Positions 26,255-38,163 of a stretch of DNA of 64,000 nt are shown here, in pieces. Under the pieces are notes generated by a model, which saw nothing but the letters and a program-made list of their open reading frames with translations, had not been told where the DNA came from and searched no databases. Source of the DNA: Osmia lignaria lignaria (taxonomy: Eukaryota > Arthropoda > Insecta > Hymenoptera > Megachilidae); NCBI RefSeq assembly GCF_051020975.1, contig NC_135032.1:5766001-5830000 (forward strand), written 5' to 3'. The first letter of the stretch is position 1. Every line of letters begins with the position of its first letter. The translations under genes and the position numbers were made by a program.

Positions 26255-27220
26255 TTGCAGATTTATCTCAAGGGAAGGGGCCTGACGGACATATTTCGAG
26301 ATATTTCTTCTTCTTGTTGTTCTTCTTCTGCACAGCTAAGCTGGAAGTGGCATTTGCAGCTCGCAATAGTGCAGAGTTATCTCAAAGAAAGGGGCCACGG
26401 TGTTTCTGTATCTCTATTATGTTGGTGCGGCTTCGGAACTTTTAAATATCTTGATATATCTCGAGAACTACGCATCTGATCAAAAAATATCATAGAACAT
26501 AGAAAGTAGGAAACTTAATTCTCTACAAAAAAGGTCTCTTAACATTTTGCCATAGCCCGCTTCGTTTCCGAGATATTTGCAGATTTATCTCAAGGGAAGG
26601 GGCCTGACGGACATATTTCGAGATATTTCTTCTTCTTGTTGTTCTTCTTCTGCACAGCTAAGCTGGAAGTGGCATTTGCGGCTCGCACTAGTGCAGAGTG
26701 AACTCAAAGAAAGGGGCCACGGTGTTTCTGTATCTCTATTATGTTGGTGCGGCTTCGGAACTTTTAAATATCACGATATATCTCGAAAACTACGCTTCTG
26801 ATGAAAAAATATCATAGAACATAAATTGTAGGAAACACAATTCTCTACAAAAAACGTCTCTTAACATTTTGCCATAGCTCGCTTCGTTTCCGAGATATTT
26901 GCAGATTTATCTCAAGGGAAGGGGCCTGACGGACATATTTCGAGATATTTCTTCTTCTTGTTGTTCTTCTTCTGCACAGCTAAGCTGGAAGTGGCATTTG
27001 CAGCTCGCAATAGTGCAGCGTTATCTCAAAGAAAGGGGCCACGGTGTTTCTGTATCTCTATTATGTTGGTGCGGCTTCGGAACTTTTAAATATCTTGATA
27101 TATCTCGAGAACTACGCATCTGATCAAAAAATATCATAGAACATAAAAAGTAGGAAACTTAATTCTCTACAAAAAAGGTCTCTTAACATTTTGCCATAGC
27201 TCGCTTCGTTTCCGAGATAT
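26255..27220 (+). repeat. 3-monomer block U82-U84
   Basis: U82 is preceded by AAAAAACTTCTC, U83 carries GAGTGAACTC with ATCACGATATATC and TGATGAAAAA, and U84 carries GCAGCGTTAT. The same series occurs as U110-U112 (35268-36233) about 28 monomers away. Confidence 0.8.
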
Positions 27221-28508
27221 TTGCAGATTTATCTCGAGGGAAGGGGCCTGACGGACATATTTCGAGATATTTCTTCTTCTTGTTGTTCTTCTTCTGCACA
27301 GCTAAGCTGGAAGTGGCTTTTGCGGCTCGCACTAGTGCAGAGTTATCTCAAAGAAAGGGGCCACGGTGTTTCTGTATCTCTATTATGTTGGTGCGGCTTC
27401 GGAACTTTTAAATATCTCGATATATCTCGAGAACTACGCATCTGATCAAAAAATATCATAGAACATAAAAAGTAGGAAACTTAATTCTCTACAAAAAAGG
27501 TCTCTTAACATTTTGCCATAGCTCGCTTCGTTTCCGAGATATTTGCATATTTATCTCAAGGGAAGGGGCCTGACGGACATATTTCGAGATATTTCTTCTT
27601 CTTGTTGTTCTTCTTCTGCACAGCTAAACTGGAAGTGGCATTTCCAGCTCGCAATAGTGCAGAGTTATCTCAAAGAAAGGGGCCACGGTGTTTCTGTATC
27701 TCTATTATGTTGGTGCGGCTTCGGAACTTTTAAATATCTTGATATATCTCGAGAACTACGCATCTGATCAAAAAATATCATAGAACATAAAAAGTAGGAA
27801 ACTTAATTCTCTACAAATAAAGTCTCTTAACATTTTGCCTTAGCTGGCTTCGTTTCCGAGATATTTGCAGATTTATCTCAAGGGAAGGGGCCTGACGGAC
27901 ATATTTCGAGATATTTCTTCTTCTTGTTGTTCTTCTTCTGCACAGCTAAGCTGGAAGTGGCATTTGCGGCCCGCACTAGTGCAGAGTTATCTCAAAGAAA
28001 GGGGCCACGGTGTTTCTGTATCTCTATTATGTTGGTGCGGCTTCGGAACTTTTAAATATCTCGATATATCTCGAAAACTACGCTTCTGATCAAAAAATAT
28101 CATAGAACATAACTTGTAGGAGACATAATTCTCTACAAAAAAGGTCTCTTAACATTTTGCCATAGCTCGCTTCGTTTCCGAGATATATGCAGATTTATCT
28201 CAAGGGAAGGGGCCTGACGGATATATTTCGAGATATTTCTTCTTCTTGTTGTTCTTCTTCTGCACAGCTAAGCTGGAAGTGGCATTTGCAGCTCGCAATA
28301 GTGCAGAGTTATCTCAAAGAAAGGGGCCACGGTGTTTCTGTATCTCTATTATGTTGGTGCGGCTTCGGAACTTTTAAATATCTTGGTATATCTCGAGAAC
28401 TACGCATCTGATCAAAAAATATCATAGAACATAAAAAGTACGAAACTTAATTCTCTACAAAAAAGGTCTCTTAACATTTTGCCATAGCTCGCTTGGTTTC
28501 CGAGATAT
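27221..28508 (+). repeat. Shortened 4-monomer version of the 6-monomer unit (U85-U88)
   Basis: U85, U86 and U87 correspond to U62, U63 and U64. U88 joins a U65-type left part to a U67-type right part, so the monomers in between (the rest of U65, U66 and the start of U67) are absent. U89 follows as U74 follows U73. Two monomers (644 bp) are missing relative to the 6-monomer unit. Confidence 0.8.
28187..28508 (+). repeat. Hybrid monomer U88 (deletion junction)
   Basis: Its start GATATATGCAG, its body GCAGCTCGCAATAG and its AAAGGGGCC are U65-type. Its CTTGGTATATC and AGTACGAAAC are U67-type. The switch lies between monomer positions of about 138 and 198 (about 28325-28384). A private change gives GACGGATATAT. 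Confidence 0.8.
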
Positions 28509-29474
28509 ATGCAGATTTATCTCAAGGGAAGGGGCCTGACGGACATATTTCGAGATATTTCTTCTTCTTGTTGTTCTTCTTCTGCACAGCTAAGCTGGAA
28601 GTGGCATTTGCGGCTCGCACAAGTGCAGAGTTATCTCAAAGAAAGGGGCCACGGTGTTTCTGTATCTCTATTATGTTGGTGCGGCTTCGGAACTTTTAAA
28701 TATCTTGATATATCTCGAGAACTACGCATATGATCAAAAAATATCATAGAACATAAAAAGTAGGAAACTTAATTCTCTACAAAAAAGGTCTCTTAACATT
28801 TTGCCATAGCTCGCTTCGTTTCCGAGATATTTGCAGATTTATCTCGAGGGAAGGGGCCTGACGGACATATTTCGAGATATTTCTTCTTCTTGTTGTTCTT
28901 CTTCTGCACAGCTAAGCTGGAAGTGGCATTTGCGGCTCGCACTAGTGCAGAGTTATCTGAAAGAAAGGGGCCACGGTGTTTCTGCATCTCTATTATGTTG
29001 GTGCGGCTTCGGAACTTTTAAATATCTCGATATATCTCGAAAACTACGCTTCTGATCAAAAAATATCATGGAACATAAATTGTAGGAAACATAATTCTCT
29101 ACAAAAAAGGTCTCTTAACATTTTGCCATAGCTCGTTTCGTTTCCGAGATATTTGCAGATATATATCAAGGGAAGGGGCCTGACGGACATATTTCGAGAT
29201 ATTTCTTCTTCTTGTTGTTCTTCTTCTGCACAGCTAAACTGGAAGTGGCGTTTCCAGCTCGCAATAGCGCAGAGTTATCTGAAAGAAAGGGGCCACGGTG
29301 TTTCTGTATCTCTATTATGTTGGTGCGGCTTCGGAACTTTTAAATATCTTGATATATCTCGAGAACTACGCATCTGATCAAAAAATATCATAGAACATAA
29401 AAAGTAGGAAACTTAATTCTCTACAAATAAGGTCTCTTAACATTTTGCCATAGCTCGCTTCGTTTCCGAGATAT

Positions 29475-29795
29475 TGGAGATTTATCTCAAGGGAAGGGGC
29501 CTGACGGACATATTTCGAGATATATCTTCTTCTTGTTGTTCTTCTTCTGCACAGCTAAGCTGAAAGTGGCATTTGCAGCTCGCAATAGTGCAGAGTTATC
29601 TCAAAGAAAGGGGCCACGGTGTTTCTGTATCTCTATTATGTTGGTGCGGCTTCGGAACTTTTAAATATCTTGATATATCTCGAGAAGTACGCATCTGATC
29701 AAAAAATATCATAGAACATAGAAAGTAGGAAACTTAATTCTCTACAAAAAAGGTCTCTTAACATTTTGCCATAGCTCGCTTCGTTTCCGAGATAT
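29475..29795 (+). repeat. 321-bp monomer U92
   Basis: Same GATATTGGAG lineage and the same GCTGAAAGTGG change as U80. U91-U93 therefore copy U79-U81, 12 monomers away, including GCATCTGCAG and GCAGCGTTAT in U81 and U93. Confidence 0.92.
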
Positions 29796-30117
29796 TTGCA
29801 GATTTATCTCAAGGGAAGGGGCCTGACGGACATATTTCGAGATATTTCTTCTTCTTGTTGTTCTTCTTCTGCACAGCTAAGCTGGAAGTGGCATCTGCAG
29901 CTCGCAATAGTGCAGCGTTATCTCAAAGAAAGGGGCCACGGTGTTTCTGTATCTCTATTATGTTGGTGCGGCTTCGGAACTTTTAAATATCTTGATATAT
30001 CTCGAGAACTACGCATCTGATCAAAAAATATCATAGAACATAAAAAGTAGGAAACTTAATTCTCTACAAAAAAGGTCTCTTAACATTTTGCCATAGCTCG
30101 CTTCGTTTCCGAGATAT

Positions 30118-31405
30118 TTGCAGATTTATCTCGAGGGAAGGGGCCTGACGGACATATTTCGAGATATTTCTTCTTCTTGTTGTTCTTCTTCTGCACAGCT
30201 AAGCTGGAAGTGGCATTTGCGGCCCGCACTAGTGCAGAGTTATCTCAAAGAAAGGGGCCACGGTGTTTCTGTATCTCTATTATGTTGGTGCGGCTTCGGA
30301 ACTTTTAAATATCTCGATATATCTGGAAAACTACGCTTCTGATCAAAAAATATCATAGAACATAACTTGTAGGAGACATAATTCTCTACAAAAAAGGTCT
30401 CTTAACATTTTGCCATAGCTCGCTTCGTTTCCGAGATATATGCAGATTTATCTCAAGGGAAGGGGCCTGACGGACATATTTCGAGATATTTCTTCTTCTT
30501 GTTGTTCTTCTTCTGCACAGCTAAGCTGGAAGTGGCATTTGCAGCTCGCAATAGTGCAGAGTTATCTCAAAGAAAGGGGCCACGGTGTTTCTGTATCTCT
30601 ATTATGTTGGTGCGGCTTCGGAACTTTTAAATATCTCGATATATCTCGAAAACTACGCTTCTGATCAAAAAATATCATAGAACATAACTTGTAGGAGACA
30701 TAATTCTCTACAAAAAAGGTCTCTTAACATTTTGCCATAGCTCGCTTCGTTTCCGAGATATTTGCAGATATATCTCAAAGGAAGGGGCCTGACGGACATA
30801 TTTCGAGATATATCTTCTTCTTGTTGTTCTTCTTCTGCACAGCTAAACTGGAAGTGGCATTTCCAGCTCGCAATAGTGCAGAGTTATCTGAAAGAAAGGG
30901 GCCACGGTGTTTCTGTATCTCGATTATGTTGGTGCGGCTTCGGAACTTTTAAATATCTTGATATATCTCGAGAACTACGCATCTGATCAAAAAATATCAT
31001 AGAACATGAAAGGTAGGAAACTTAATTCTCTACAAAAAAGGTCTCTTAACATTTTGCCATAGCTCGCTTCGTTTCCGAGATATTTGCAGATTTATCTCAA
31101 GGGAAGGGGCCTGACGGACATATTTCGAGATATTTCTTCTTCTTGTTGTTCTTCTTCTGCACAGCTAAGCTGGAAGTGGCATTTGCGGCTCGCACTAGTG
31201 CAGAGTTATCTCAAAGAAAGGGTCCACGGTGTTTCTGTATCTCTATTATGTTGGTGCGGCTTCGGAACTTTTAAATATCTTGGTATATCTCGAGAACTAC
31301 GCATCTGATCAAAAAATATCATAGAACATAAAAAGTACGAAACTTAATTCTCTACAAAAAAGGTCTCTTAACATTTTGCCATAGCTCGCTTGGTTTCCGA
31401 GATAT
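30118..31405 (+). repeat. Another shortened copy of the 6-monomer unit (U94-U97)
   Basis: U94 joins a U85-type start (CTCGAGGG) to a U87-type body (GTGGCATTTGCGG, GCGGCCCGC). U95, U96 and U97 then match U71, U72 and U73, and U98 matches U74. Here the U63-type monomer is lost and the loss falls at a different place from that in U88. Confidence 0.8.
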
Positions 31406-32692
31406 ATGCAGATCTATCTCAAGGGAAGGGGCCTGACGGACATATTTCGAGATATTTCTTCTTCTTGTTGTTCTTCTTCTGCACACCTAAGCTGGAAGTG
31501 GCATTTGCGGCTCGCACAAGTGCAGAGTTATCTCAAAGAAAGGGGCCACGGTGTTTCTGTATCTCTATTATGTTGGTGCGGCTTCGGAACTTTTAAATAT
31601 CTTGATATATCTCGAGAACTACGCATATGATCAAAAAATATCATAGAACATAAAAAGTAGGAAACTTAATTCTCTACAAAAAAGGTCTCTTAACATTTTG
31701 CCATAGCTCGCTTCGTTTCCGAGATATTTGCAGATTTATCTCGAGGGAAGGGGCCTGACGGACATATTTCGAGATATTTCTTCTTCTTGTTGTTCTTCTT
31801 CTGCACAGCTAAGCTGGAAGTGGCATTTGCGGCTCGCACTAGTGCAGAGTTATCTGAAAGAAAGGGGCCACGGTGTTTCTGCATCTCTATTATGTTGGTG
31901 CGGCTTCGGAACTTTTAAATATCTCGATATATCTCGAAAACTACGCTTCTGATCAAAAAATATCATGGAACATAAATTGTAGGAAACATAATTCTCTACA
32001 AAAAAGGTCTCTTAACATTTTGCCATAGCTCGTTTCGTTTCCGAGATATTTGCAGATATATATCAAGGGAAGGGGCCTGACGGACATATTTCGAGATATT
32101 TCTTCTTCTTGTTGTTCTTCTTCTGCACAGCTAAACTGGAAGTGGCGTTTCCAGCTCGCAATAGCGCAGAGTTATCTGAAAGAAAGGGGCCACGGTGTTT
32201 CTGTATCTCTATTATGTTGGTGCGGCTTCGGAACTTTTAAATATCTTGATATATCTCGAGAACTACGCATCTGATCAAAAAATATCATAGAACATAAAAA
32301 GTAGGAAACTTAATTCTCTACAAATAAGGTCTCTTAACATTTTGCCATAGCTCGCTTCGTTTCCGAGATATTGGAGATTTATCTCAAGGGAAGGGGCCTG
32401 ACGGACATATTTCGAGATATATCTTCTTCTTGTTGTTCTTCTTCTGCACAGCTAAGCTGGAAGTGGCATTTGCAGCTCGCAATAGTGCAGAGTTATCTCA
32501 AAGAAAGGGGCCACGGTGTTTCTGTATCTCTATTATGTTGGTGCGGCTTCGGAACTTTTAAATATCTTGATATATCTCGAGAAGTACGCATCTGATCAAA
32601 AAATATCATAGAACATAGAAAGTAGGAAACTTAATTCTCTACAAAAAAGGTCTCTTAACATTTTGCCATAGCTCGCTTCGTTTCCGAGATAT
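31406..32692 (+). repeat. 4-monomer tandem block, copy 1 (U98-U101)
   Basis: The block is U98 (GCACAAG body, CATATGATC tail), U99 (CTCGAGGG with TTTCTGCATC and CATGGAACAT), U100 (ATATATATCAAGG with GTGGCGTTTCCAG) and U101 (321 bp). It is followed by U102-U105, whose last three members match U99-U101 in order, offset 1287 bp (4 x 322 - 1). Confidence 0.85.
32372..32692 (+). repeat. 321-bp monomer U101
   Basis: GATATTGGAG lineage. It lies in the first copy of the 4-monomer duplication U98-U101 / U102-U105. Confidence 0.92.
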
Positions 32693-33979
32693 TTGCAGAT
32701 TTATCTCAAGGGAAGGGGCCTGACGGACATATTTCGAGATATTTCTTCTTCTTGTTGTTCTTCTTCTGCACAGCTAAGCTGGAAGTGGCATTTGCGGCTC
32801 GCACTAGTGCAGAGTTATCTCAAAGAAAGGGGCCACGGTGTTTCTGTATCTCTATTATGTTGGTGCGGCTTCGGAACTTTTAAATATCTTGATATATCTC
32901 GAGAACTACGCATATGATCAAAAAATATCATAGAACATAAAAAGTAGGAAACTTAATTCTCTACAAAAAAGGTCTCTTAAGATTTTGCCATAGCTCGCTT
33001 CGTTTCCGAGATATTTGCAGATTTATCTCGAGGGAAGGGGCCTGACGGACATATTTCGAGATATTTCTTCTTCTTGTTGTTCTTCTTCTGCACAGCTAAG
33101 CTGGAAGTGGCATTTGCGGCTCGCACTAGTGCAGAGTTATCTGAAAGAAAGGGGCCACGGTGTTTCTGCATCTCTATTATGTTGGTGCGGCTTCGGAACT
33201 TTTAAATATCTCGATATATCTCGAAAACTACGCTTCTGATCAAAAAATATCATGGAACATAAATTGTAGGAAACATAATTCTCTACAAAAAAGGTCTCTT
33301 AACATTTTGCCATAGCTCGTTTCGTTTCCGAGATATTTGCAGATATATATCAAGGGAAGGGGCCTGACGGACATATTTCGAGATATTTCTTCTTCTTGTT
33401 GTTCTTCTTCTGCACAGCTAAACTGGAAGTGGCGTTTCCAGCTCGCAATAGCGCAGAGTTATCTGAAAGAAAGGGGCCACGGTGTTTCTGTATCTCTATT
33501 ATGTTGGTGCGGCTTCGGAACTTTTAAATATCTTGATATATCTCGAGAACTACGCATCTGATCAAAAAATATCATAGAACATAAAAAGTAGGAAACTTAA
33601 TTCTCTACAAATAAGGTCTCTTAACATTTTGCCATAGCTCGCTTCGTTTCCGAGATATTGGAGATTTATCTCAAGGGAAGGGGCCTGACGGACATATTTC
33701 GAGATATATCTTCTTCTTGTTGTTCTTCTTCTGCACAGCTAAGCTGGAAGTGGCATTTGCAGCTCGCAATAGTGCAGAGTTATCTCAAAGAAAGGGGCCA
33801 CGGTGTTTCTGTATCTCTATTATGTTGGTGCGGCTTCGGAACTTTTAAATATCTTGATATATCTCGAGAAGTACGCATCTGATCAAAAAATATCATAGAA
33901 CATAGAAAGTAGGAAACTTAATTCTCTACAAAAAAGGTCTCTTAACATTTTGCCATAGCTCGCTTCGTTTCCGAGATAT
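32693..33979 (+). repeat. 4-monomer tandem block, copy 2 (U102-U105)
   Basis: U103-U105 match U99-U101. U102 is a hybrid: its left part is of the U78 and U106 type (GATATTTGCAG, GCGGCTCGCACTAG) and its right part has the U98 tail with CATATGATC. That is the junction expected from an unequal exchange that created this block. A private AAGATTTTGCC change occurs at the end of U102. Confidence 0.83.
33659..33979 (+). repeat. 321-bp monomer U105
   Basis: GATATTGGAG lineage. It is the partner of U101 in the second copy of the 4-monomer duplication. Confidence 0.92.
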
Positions 33980-34301
33980 TTGCAGATTTATCTCAAGGGA
34001 AGGGGCCTGACGGACATATTTCGAGATATTTCTTCTTCTTGTTGTTCTTCTTCTGCACAGCTAAGCTGGAAGTGGCATTTGCGGCTCGCACTAGTGCAGA
34101 GTTATCTCAAAGAAAGGGGCCACGGTGTTTCAGGATCTCTGTTATGTTGGTGCGGCTTCGGAACTTTTAAATATCTCGATATATCTCGAAAACTACGCTT
34201 CTGATCAAAAAATATCATAGAACATAAAAAGTAGGAAACTTAATTCTCTACAAAAAAGGTCTCTTGACATTTTGCCATAGCTCGCTTCGTTTCCGAGATA
34301 T

Positions 34302-36030
34302 TTGCAGATTGATCTCGAGGGAAGGGGCCTGACGGACATATTTCGAGATATTTCTTCTTCTTGTTGTTCTTCTTCTGCACAGCTAAGCTGGAAGTGGCTT
34401 TTGCGGCTCGCACTAGTGCAGAGTTATCTCAAAGAAAGGGGCCACGGTGTTTCTGTATCTCTATTATGTTGGTGCGGCTTCGGAACTTTTAAATATCTCG
34501 ATATATCTCGAGAACTACGCATCTGATCAAAAAATATCATAGAACATAAAAAGTAGGAAACTTAATTCTCTACAAAAAAGGTCTCTTAACATTTTGCCAT
34601 AGCTCGCTTCGTTTCCGAGATATTTGCATATTTATCTCAAGGGAAGGGGCCTGACGGACATATTTCGAGATATTTCTTCTTCTTGTTGTTCTTCTTCTGC
34701 ACAGCTAAACTGGAAGTGGCATTTCCAGCTCGCAATAGTGCAGAGTTATCTCAAAGAAAGGGGCCACGGTGTTTCTGTATCTCTATTATGTGGGTGCGGC
34801 TTCGGAACTTTTAAATATCTTGATATATCTCGAGAACTACGCATCTGATCAAAAAATATCATAGAACATAAAAAGTAGGAAACTTGATTCTCTACAAATA
34901 AAGTCTCTTAACATTTTGCCTTAGCTCGCTTCGTTTCCGAGATATTTGCAGATTTATCTCAAGGGAAGGGGCCTGAGGGACATATTTGGAGATATTTCTT
35001 TTTCTTGTTGTTCTTCTTCTGCACAGCTAAGCTGGAAGTGGCATTTGCGGCTCGCACTAGTGCAGAGATATCTCAAAGAAAGGGGCCACGGTGTTTCTGT
35101 ATCTCTATTATGTTGGTGCGGCTTCGGAACTTTTAAATATCTCGATATATCTCGAAAACTACGCTTCTGATCAAAAAATATCATAGAACATAAATTGTAG
35201 GAAACACAATTCTCTACAAAAAACTTCTCTTAACATTTTGCCATAGCTCGCTTCGTTTCCGAGATATTTGCAGATTTATCTCAAGGGAAGGGGCCTGACG
35301 GACATATTTCGAGATATTTCTTCTTCTTGTTGTTCTTCTTCTGCACAGCTAAGCTGGAAGTGGCATTTGCAGCTCGCAATAGTGCAGAGTTATCTCAAAG
35401 AAAGGGGCCACGGTGTTTCTGTATCTCTATTATGTTGGTGCGGCTTCGGAACTTTTAAATATCTTGATATATCTCGAGAACTACGCATCTGATCAAAAAA
35501 TATCATAGAACATAGAAAGTAGGAAACTTAATTCTCTACAAAAAAGGTCTCTTAACATTTTGCCATAGCCCGCTTCGTTTCCGAGATATTTGCAGATTTA
35601 TCTCAAGGGAAGGGGCCTGACGGACATATTTCGAGATATTTCTTCTTCTTGTTGTTCTTCTTCTGCACAGCTAAGCTGGAAGTGGCATTTGCGGCTCGCA
35701 CTAGTGCAGAGTGAACTCAAAGAAAGGGGCCACGGTGTTTCTGTATCTCTATTATGTTGGTGCGGCTTCGGAACTTTTAAATATCACGATATATCTCGAA
35801 AACTACGCTTCTGATGAAAAAATATCATAGAACATAAATTGTAGGAAACACAATTCTCTACAAAAAACGTCTCTTAACATTTTGCCATAGCTCGCTTCGT
35901 TTCCGAGATATTTGCAGATTTATCTCAAGGGAAGGGGCCTGACGGACATATTTCGAGATATTTCTTCTTCTTGTTGTTCTTCTTCTGCACAGCTAAGCTG
36001 GAAGTGGCATTTGCAGCTCGCAATAGTGCA
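34302..36030 (+). repeat. 12-monomer-period block, copy 1 (U107 to mid U112)
   Basis: Shared markers with 38164-39892 are GATTGATCTCGAG in U107, TTGCATATTTATC with TATGTGGGTGCGG in U108, GAGGGACATATTTGG with GAGATATCTC in U109, AAAAAACTTCTC before U110, and GAGTGAACTC in U111. The offset is 3862 bp (12 x 322 - 2, since two 321-bp monomers lie between). The match ends near GCAGCG in U112. Confidence 0.85.
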
Positions 36031-36233
36031 GCGTTATCTCAAAGAAAGGGGCCACGGTGTTTCTGTATCTCTATTATGTTGGTGCGGCTTCGGAACTTTT
36101 AAATATCTTGATATATCTCGAGAACTACGCATCTGATCAAAAAATATCATAGAACATAAATTGTAGGAAACATAATTCTCTACAAAAAACGTCTCTTAAC
36201 ATTTTGCCATAGCTTGTTTCGTTTCCGAGATAT

Positions 36234-37198
36234 TTGCAGATATATCTCAAGGGAAGGGGCCTGACGGACATATTTCGAGATATTTCTTCTTCTTGTTGTT
36301 CTTCTTCTGCACAGCTATACTGGAAGTGGCGTTTCCAGCTCGCAATAGCGCAGAGTTATCTCAAAGAAAGGGGCCACGGTGTTTCTGTATCTCTATTATG
36401 TTGGTGCGGCTTCGGAACTTTTAAATATCTTGATATATCTCGAGAACTACGCATCTGATCAAAAAATATCATAGAACATAAAAAGTAGGAAACTTAATTC
36501 TCTACAAATAAGGTCTCTTAACATTTTGCCATAGCTCGCTTCGTTTCCGAGATATTGGAGATTTATCTCAAGGGAAGGGGCCTGACGGACATATTTCGAG
36601 ATATATCTTCTTCTTGTTGTTCTTCTTCTGCACAGCTAAGCTGGAAGTGGCATTTGCAGCTCGCAATAGTGCAGAGTTATCTCAAAGAAAGGGGCCACGG
36701 TGTTTCTGTATCTCTATTATGTTGGTGCGGCTTCGGAACTTTTAAATATCTTGATATATCTCGAGAAGTACGCATCTGATCAAAAAATATCATAGAACAT
36801 AGAAAGTAGGAAACTTAATTCTCTACAAAAAAGGTCTCTTAACATTTTGCCATAGCTCGCTTCGTTTCCGAGATATTTGCAGATTTATCTCAAGGGAAGG
36901 GGCCTGACGGACATATTTCGAGATATTTCTTCTTCTTGTTGTTCTTCTTCTGCACAGCTAAGCTGGAAGTGGCATTTGCGGGTCGCACTAGTGCAGAGTT
37001 ATCTCAAAGAAAGGGGCCACGGTGTTTCAGGATCTCTGTTATGTTGGTGCGGCTTCGGAACTTTTAAATATCTCGATATATCTCGAAAACTACGCTTCTG
37101 ATCAAAAAATATCATAGAACATAAATTGTAGGAAACATAATTCTCTACAAAAAACGTCTCTTAACATTTTGCCATAGCTTGTTTCGTTTCCGAGATAT
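36234..37198 (+). repeat. 3-monomer tandem block, copy 1 (U113-U115)
   Basis: U113 carries CAGCTATACTGG with GTGGCGTTTCC, U114 is 321 bp, and U115 has the TTTCAGGATCTCTG variant. The set repeats at once as U116-U118 with offset 965 bp. U115 has a private GCGGGTCGC change. Confidence 0.88.
36556..36876 (+). repeat. 321-bp monomer U114
   Basis: GATATTGGAG lineage. It is the middle monomer of the first copy of the 3-monomer duplication U113-U115 / U116-U118. Confidence 0.92.
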
Positions 37199-38163
37199 TT
37201 GCAGATATATCTCAAGGGAAGGGGCCTGACGGACATATTTCGAGATATTTCTTCTTCTTGTTGTTCTTCTTCTGCACAGCTATACTGGAAGTGGCGTTTC
37301 CAGCTCGCAATAGCGCAGAGTTATCTCAAAGAAAGGGGCCACGGTGTTTCTGTATCTCTATTATGTTGGTGCGGCTTCGGAACTTTTAAATATCTTGATA
37401 TATCTCGAGAACTACGCATCTGATCAAAAAATATCATAGAACATAAAAAGTAGGAAACTTAATTCTCTACAAATAAGGTCTCTTAACATTTTGCCATAGC
37501 TCGCTTCGTTTCCGAGATATTGGAGATTTATCTCAAGGGAAGGGGCCTGACGGACATATTTCGAGATATATCTTCTTCTTGTTGTTCTTCTTCTGCACAG
37601 CTAAGCTGGAAGTGGCATTTGCAGCTCGCAATAGTGCAGAGTTATCTCAAAGAAAGGGGCCACGGTGTTTCTGTATCTCTATTATGTTGGTGCGGCTTCG
37701 GAACTTTTAAATATCTTGATATATCTCGAGAAGTACGCATCTGATCAAAAAATATCATAGAACATAGAAAGTAGGAAACTTAATTCTCTACAAAAAAGGT
37801 CTCTTAACATTTTGCCATAGCTCGCTTCGTTTCCGAGATATTTGCAGATTTATCTCAAGGGAAGGGGCCTGACGGACATATTTCGAGATATTTCTTCTTC
37901 TTGTTGTTCTTCTTCTGCACAGCTAAGCTGGAAGTGGCATTTGCGGCTCGCACTAGTGCAGAGTTATCTCAAAGAAAGGGGCCACGGTGTTTCAGGATCT
38001 CTGTTATGTTGGTGCGGCTTCGGAACTTTTCAATATCTCGATATATCTCGAAAACTACGCTTCTGATCAAAAAATATCATAGAACATAAAAAGTAGGAAA
38101 CTTAATTCTCTACAAAAAAGGTCTCTTGACATTTTGCCATAGCTCGCTTCGTTTCCGAGATAT
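37199..38163 (+). repeat. 3-monomer tandem block, copy 2 (U116-U118)
   Basis: This is the second copy of U113-U115. U118 has ACTTTTCAATATC, and its tail is AAAAAGTAGG with CTCTTGACATT, as in U106. It therefore also marks the start of the second copy of the 12-monomer repeat. Confidence 0.88.
37521..37841 (+). repeat. 321-bp monomer U117
   Basis: GATATTGGAG lineage. It is the middle monomer of the second copy of the 3-monomer duplication, and the last of the seven. Confidence 0.92.

Noticed and set aside
23965..35184. Minus-strand frames of 64-76 codons, some with a true ATG (for example ending at 23965, 28793, 31690, 32977 and 34954)
   Set aside because: They depend on single variants (GCATCTC in place of GTATCTC, or GAGATATCTC in place of GAGTTATCTC) found in a few monomers, and they lie wholly in the satellite unit.
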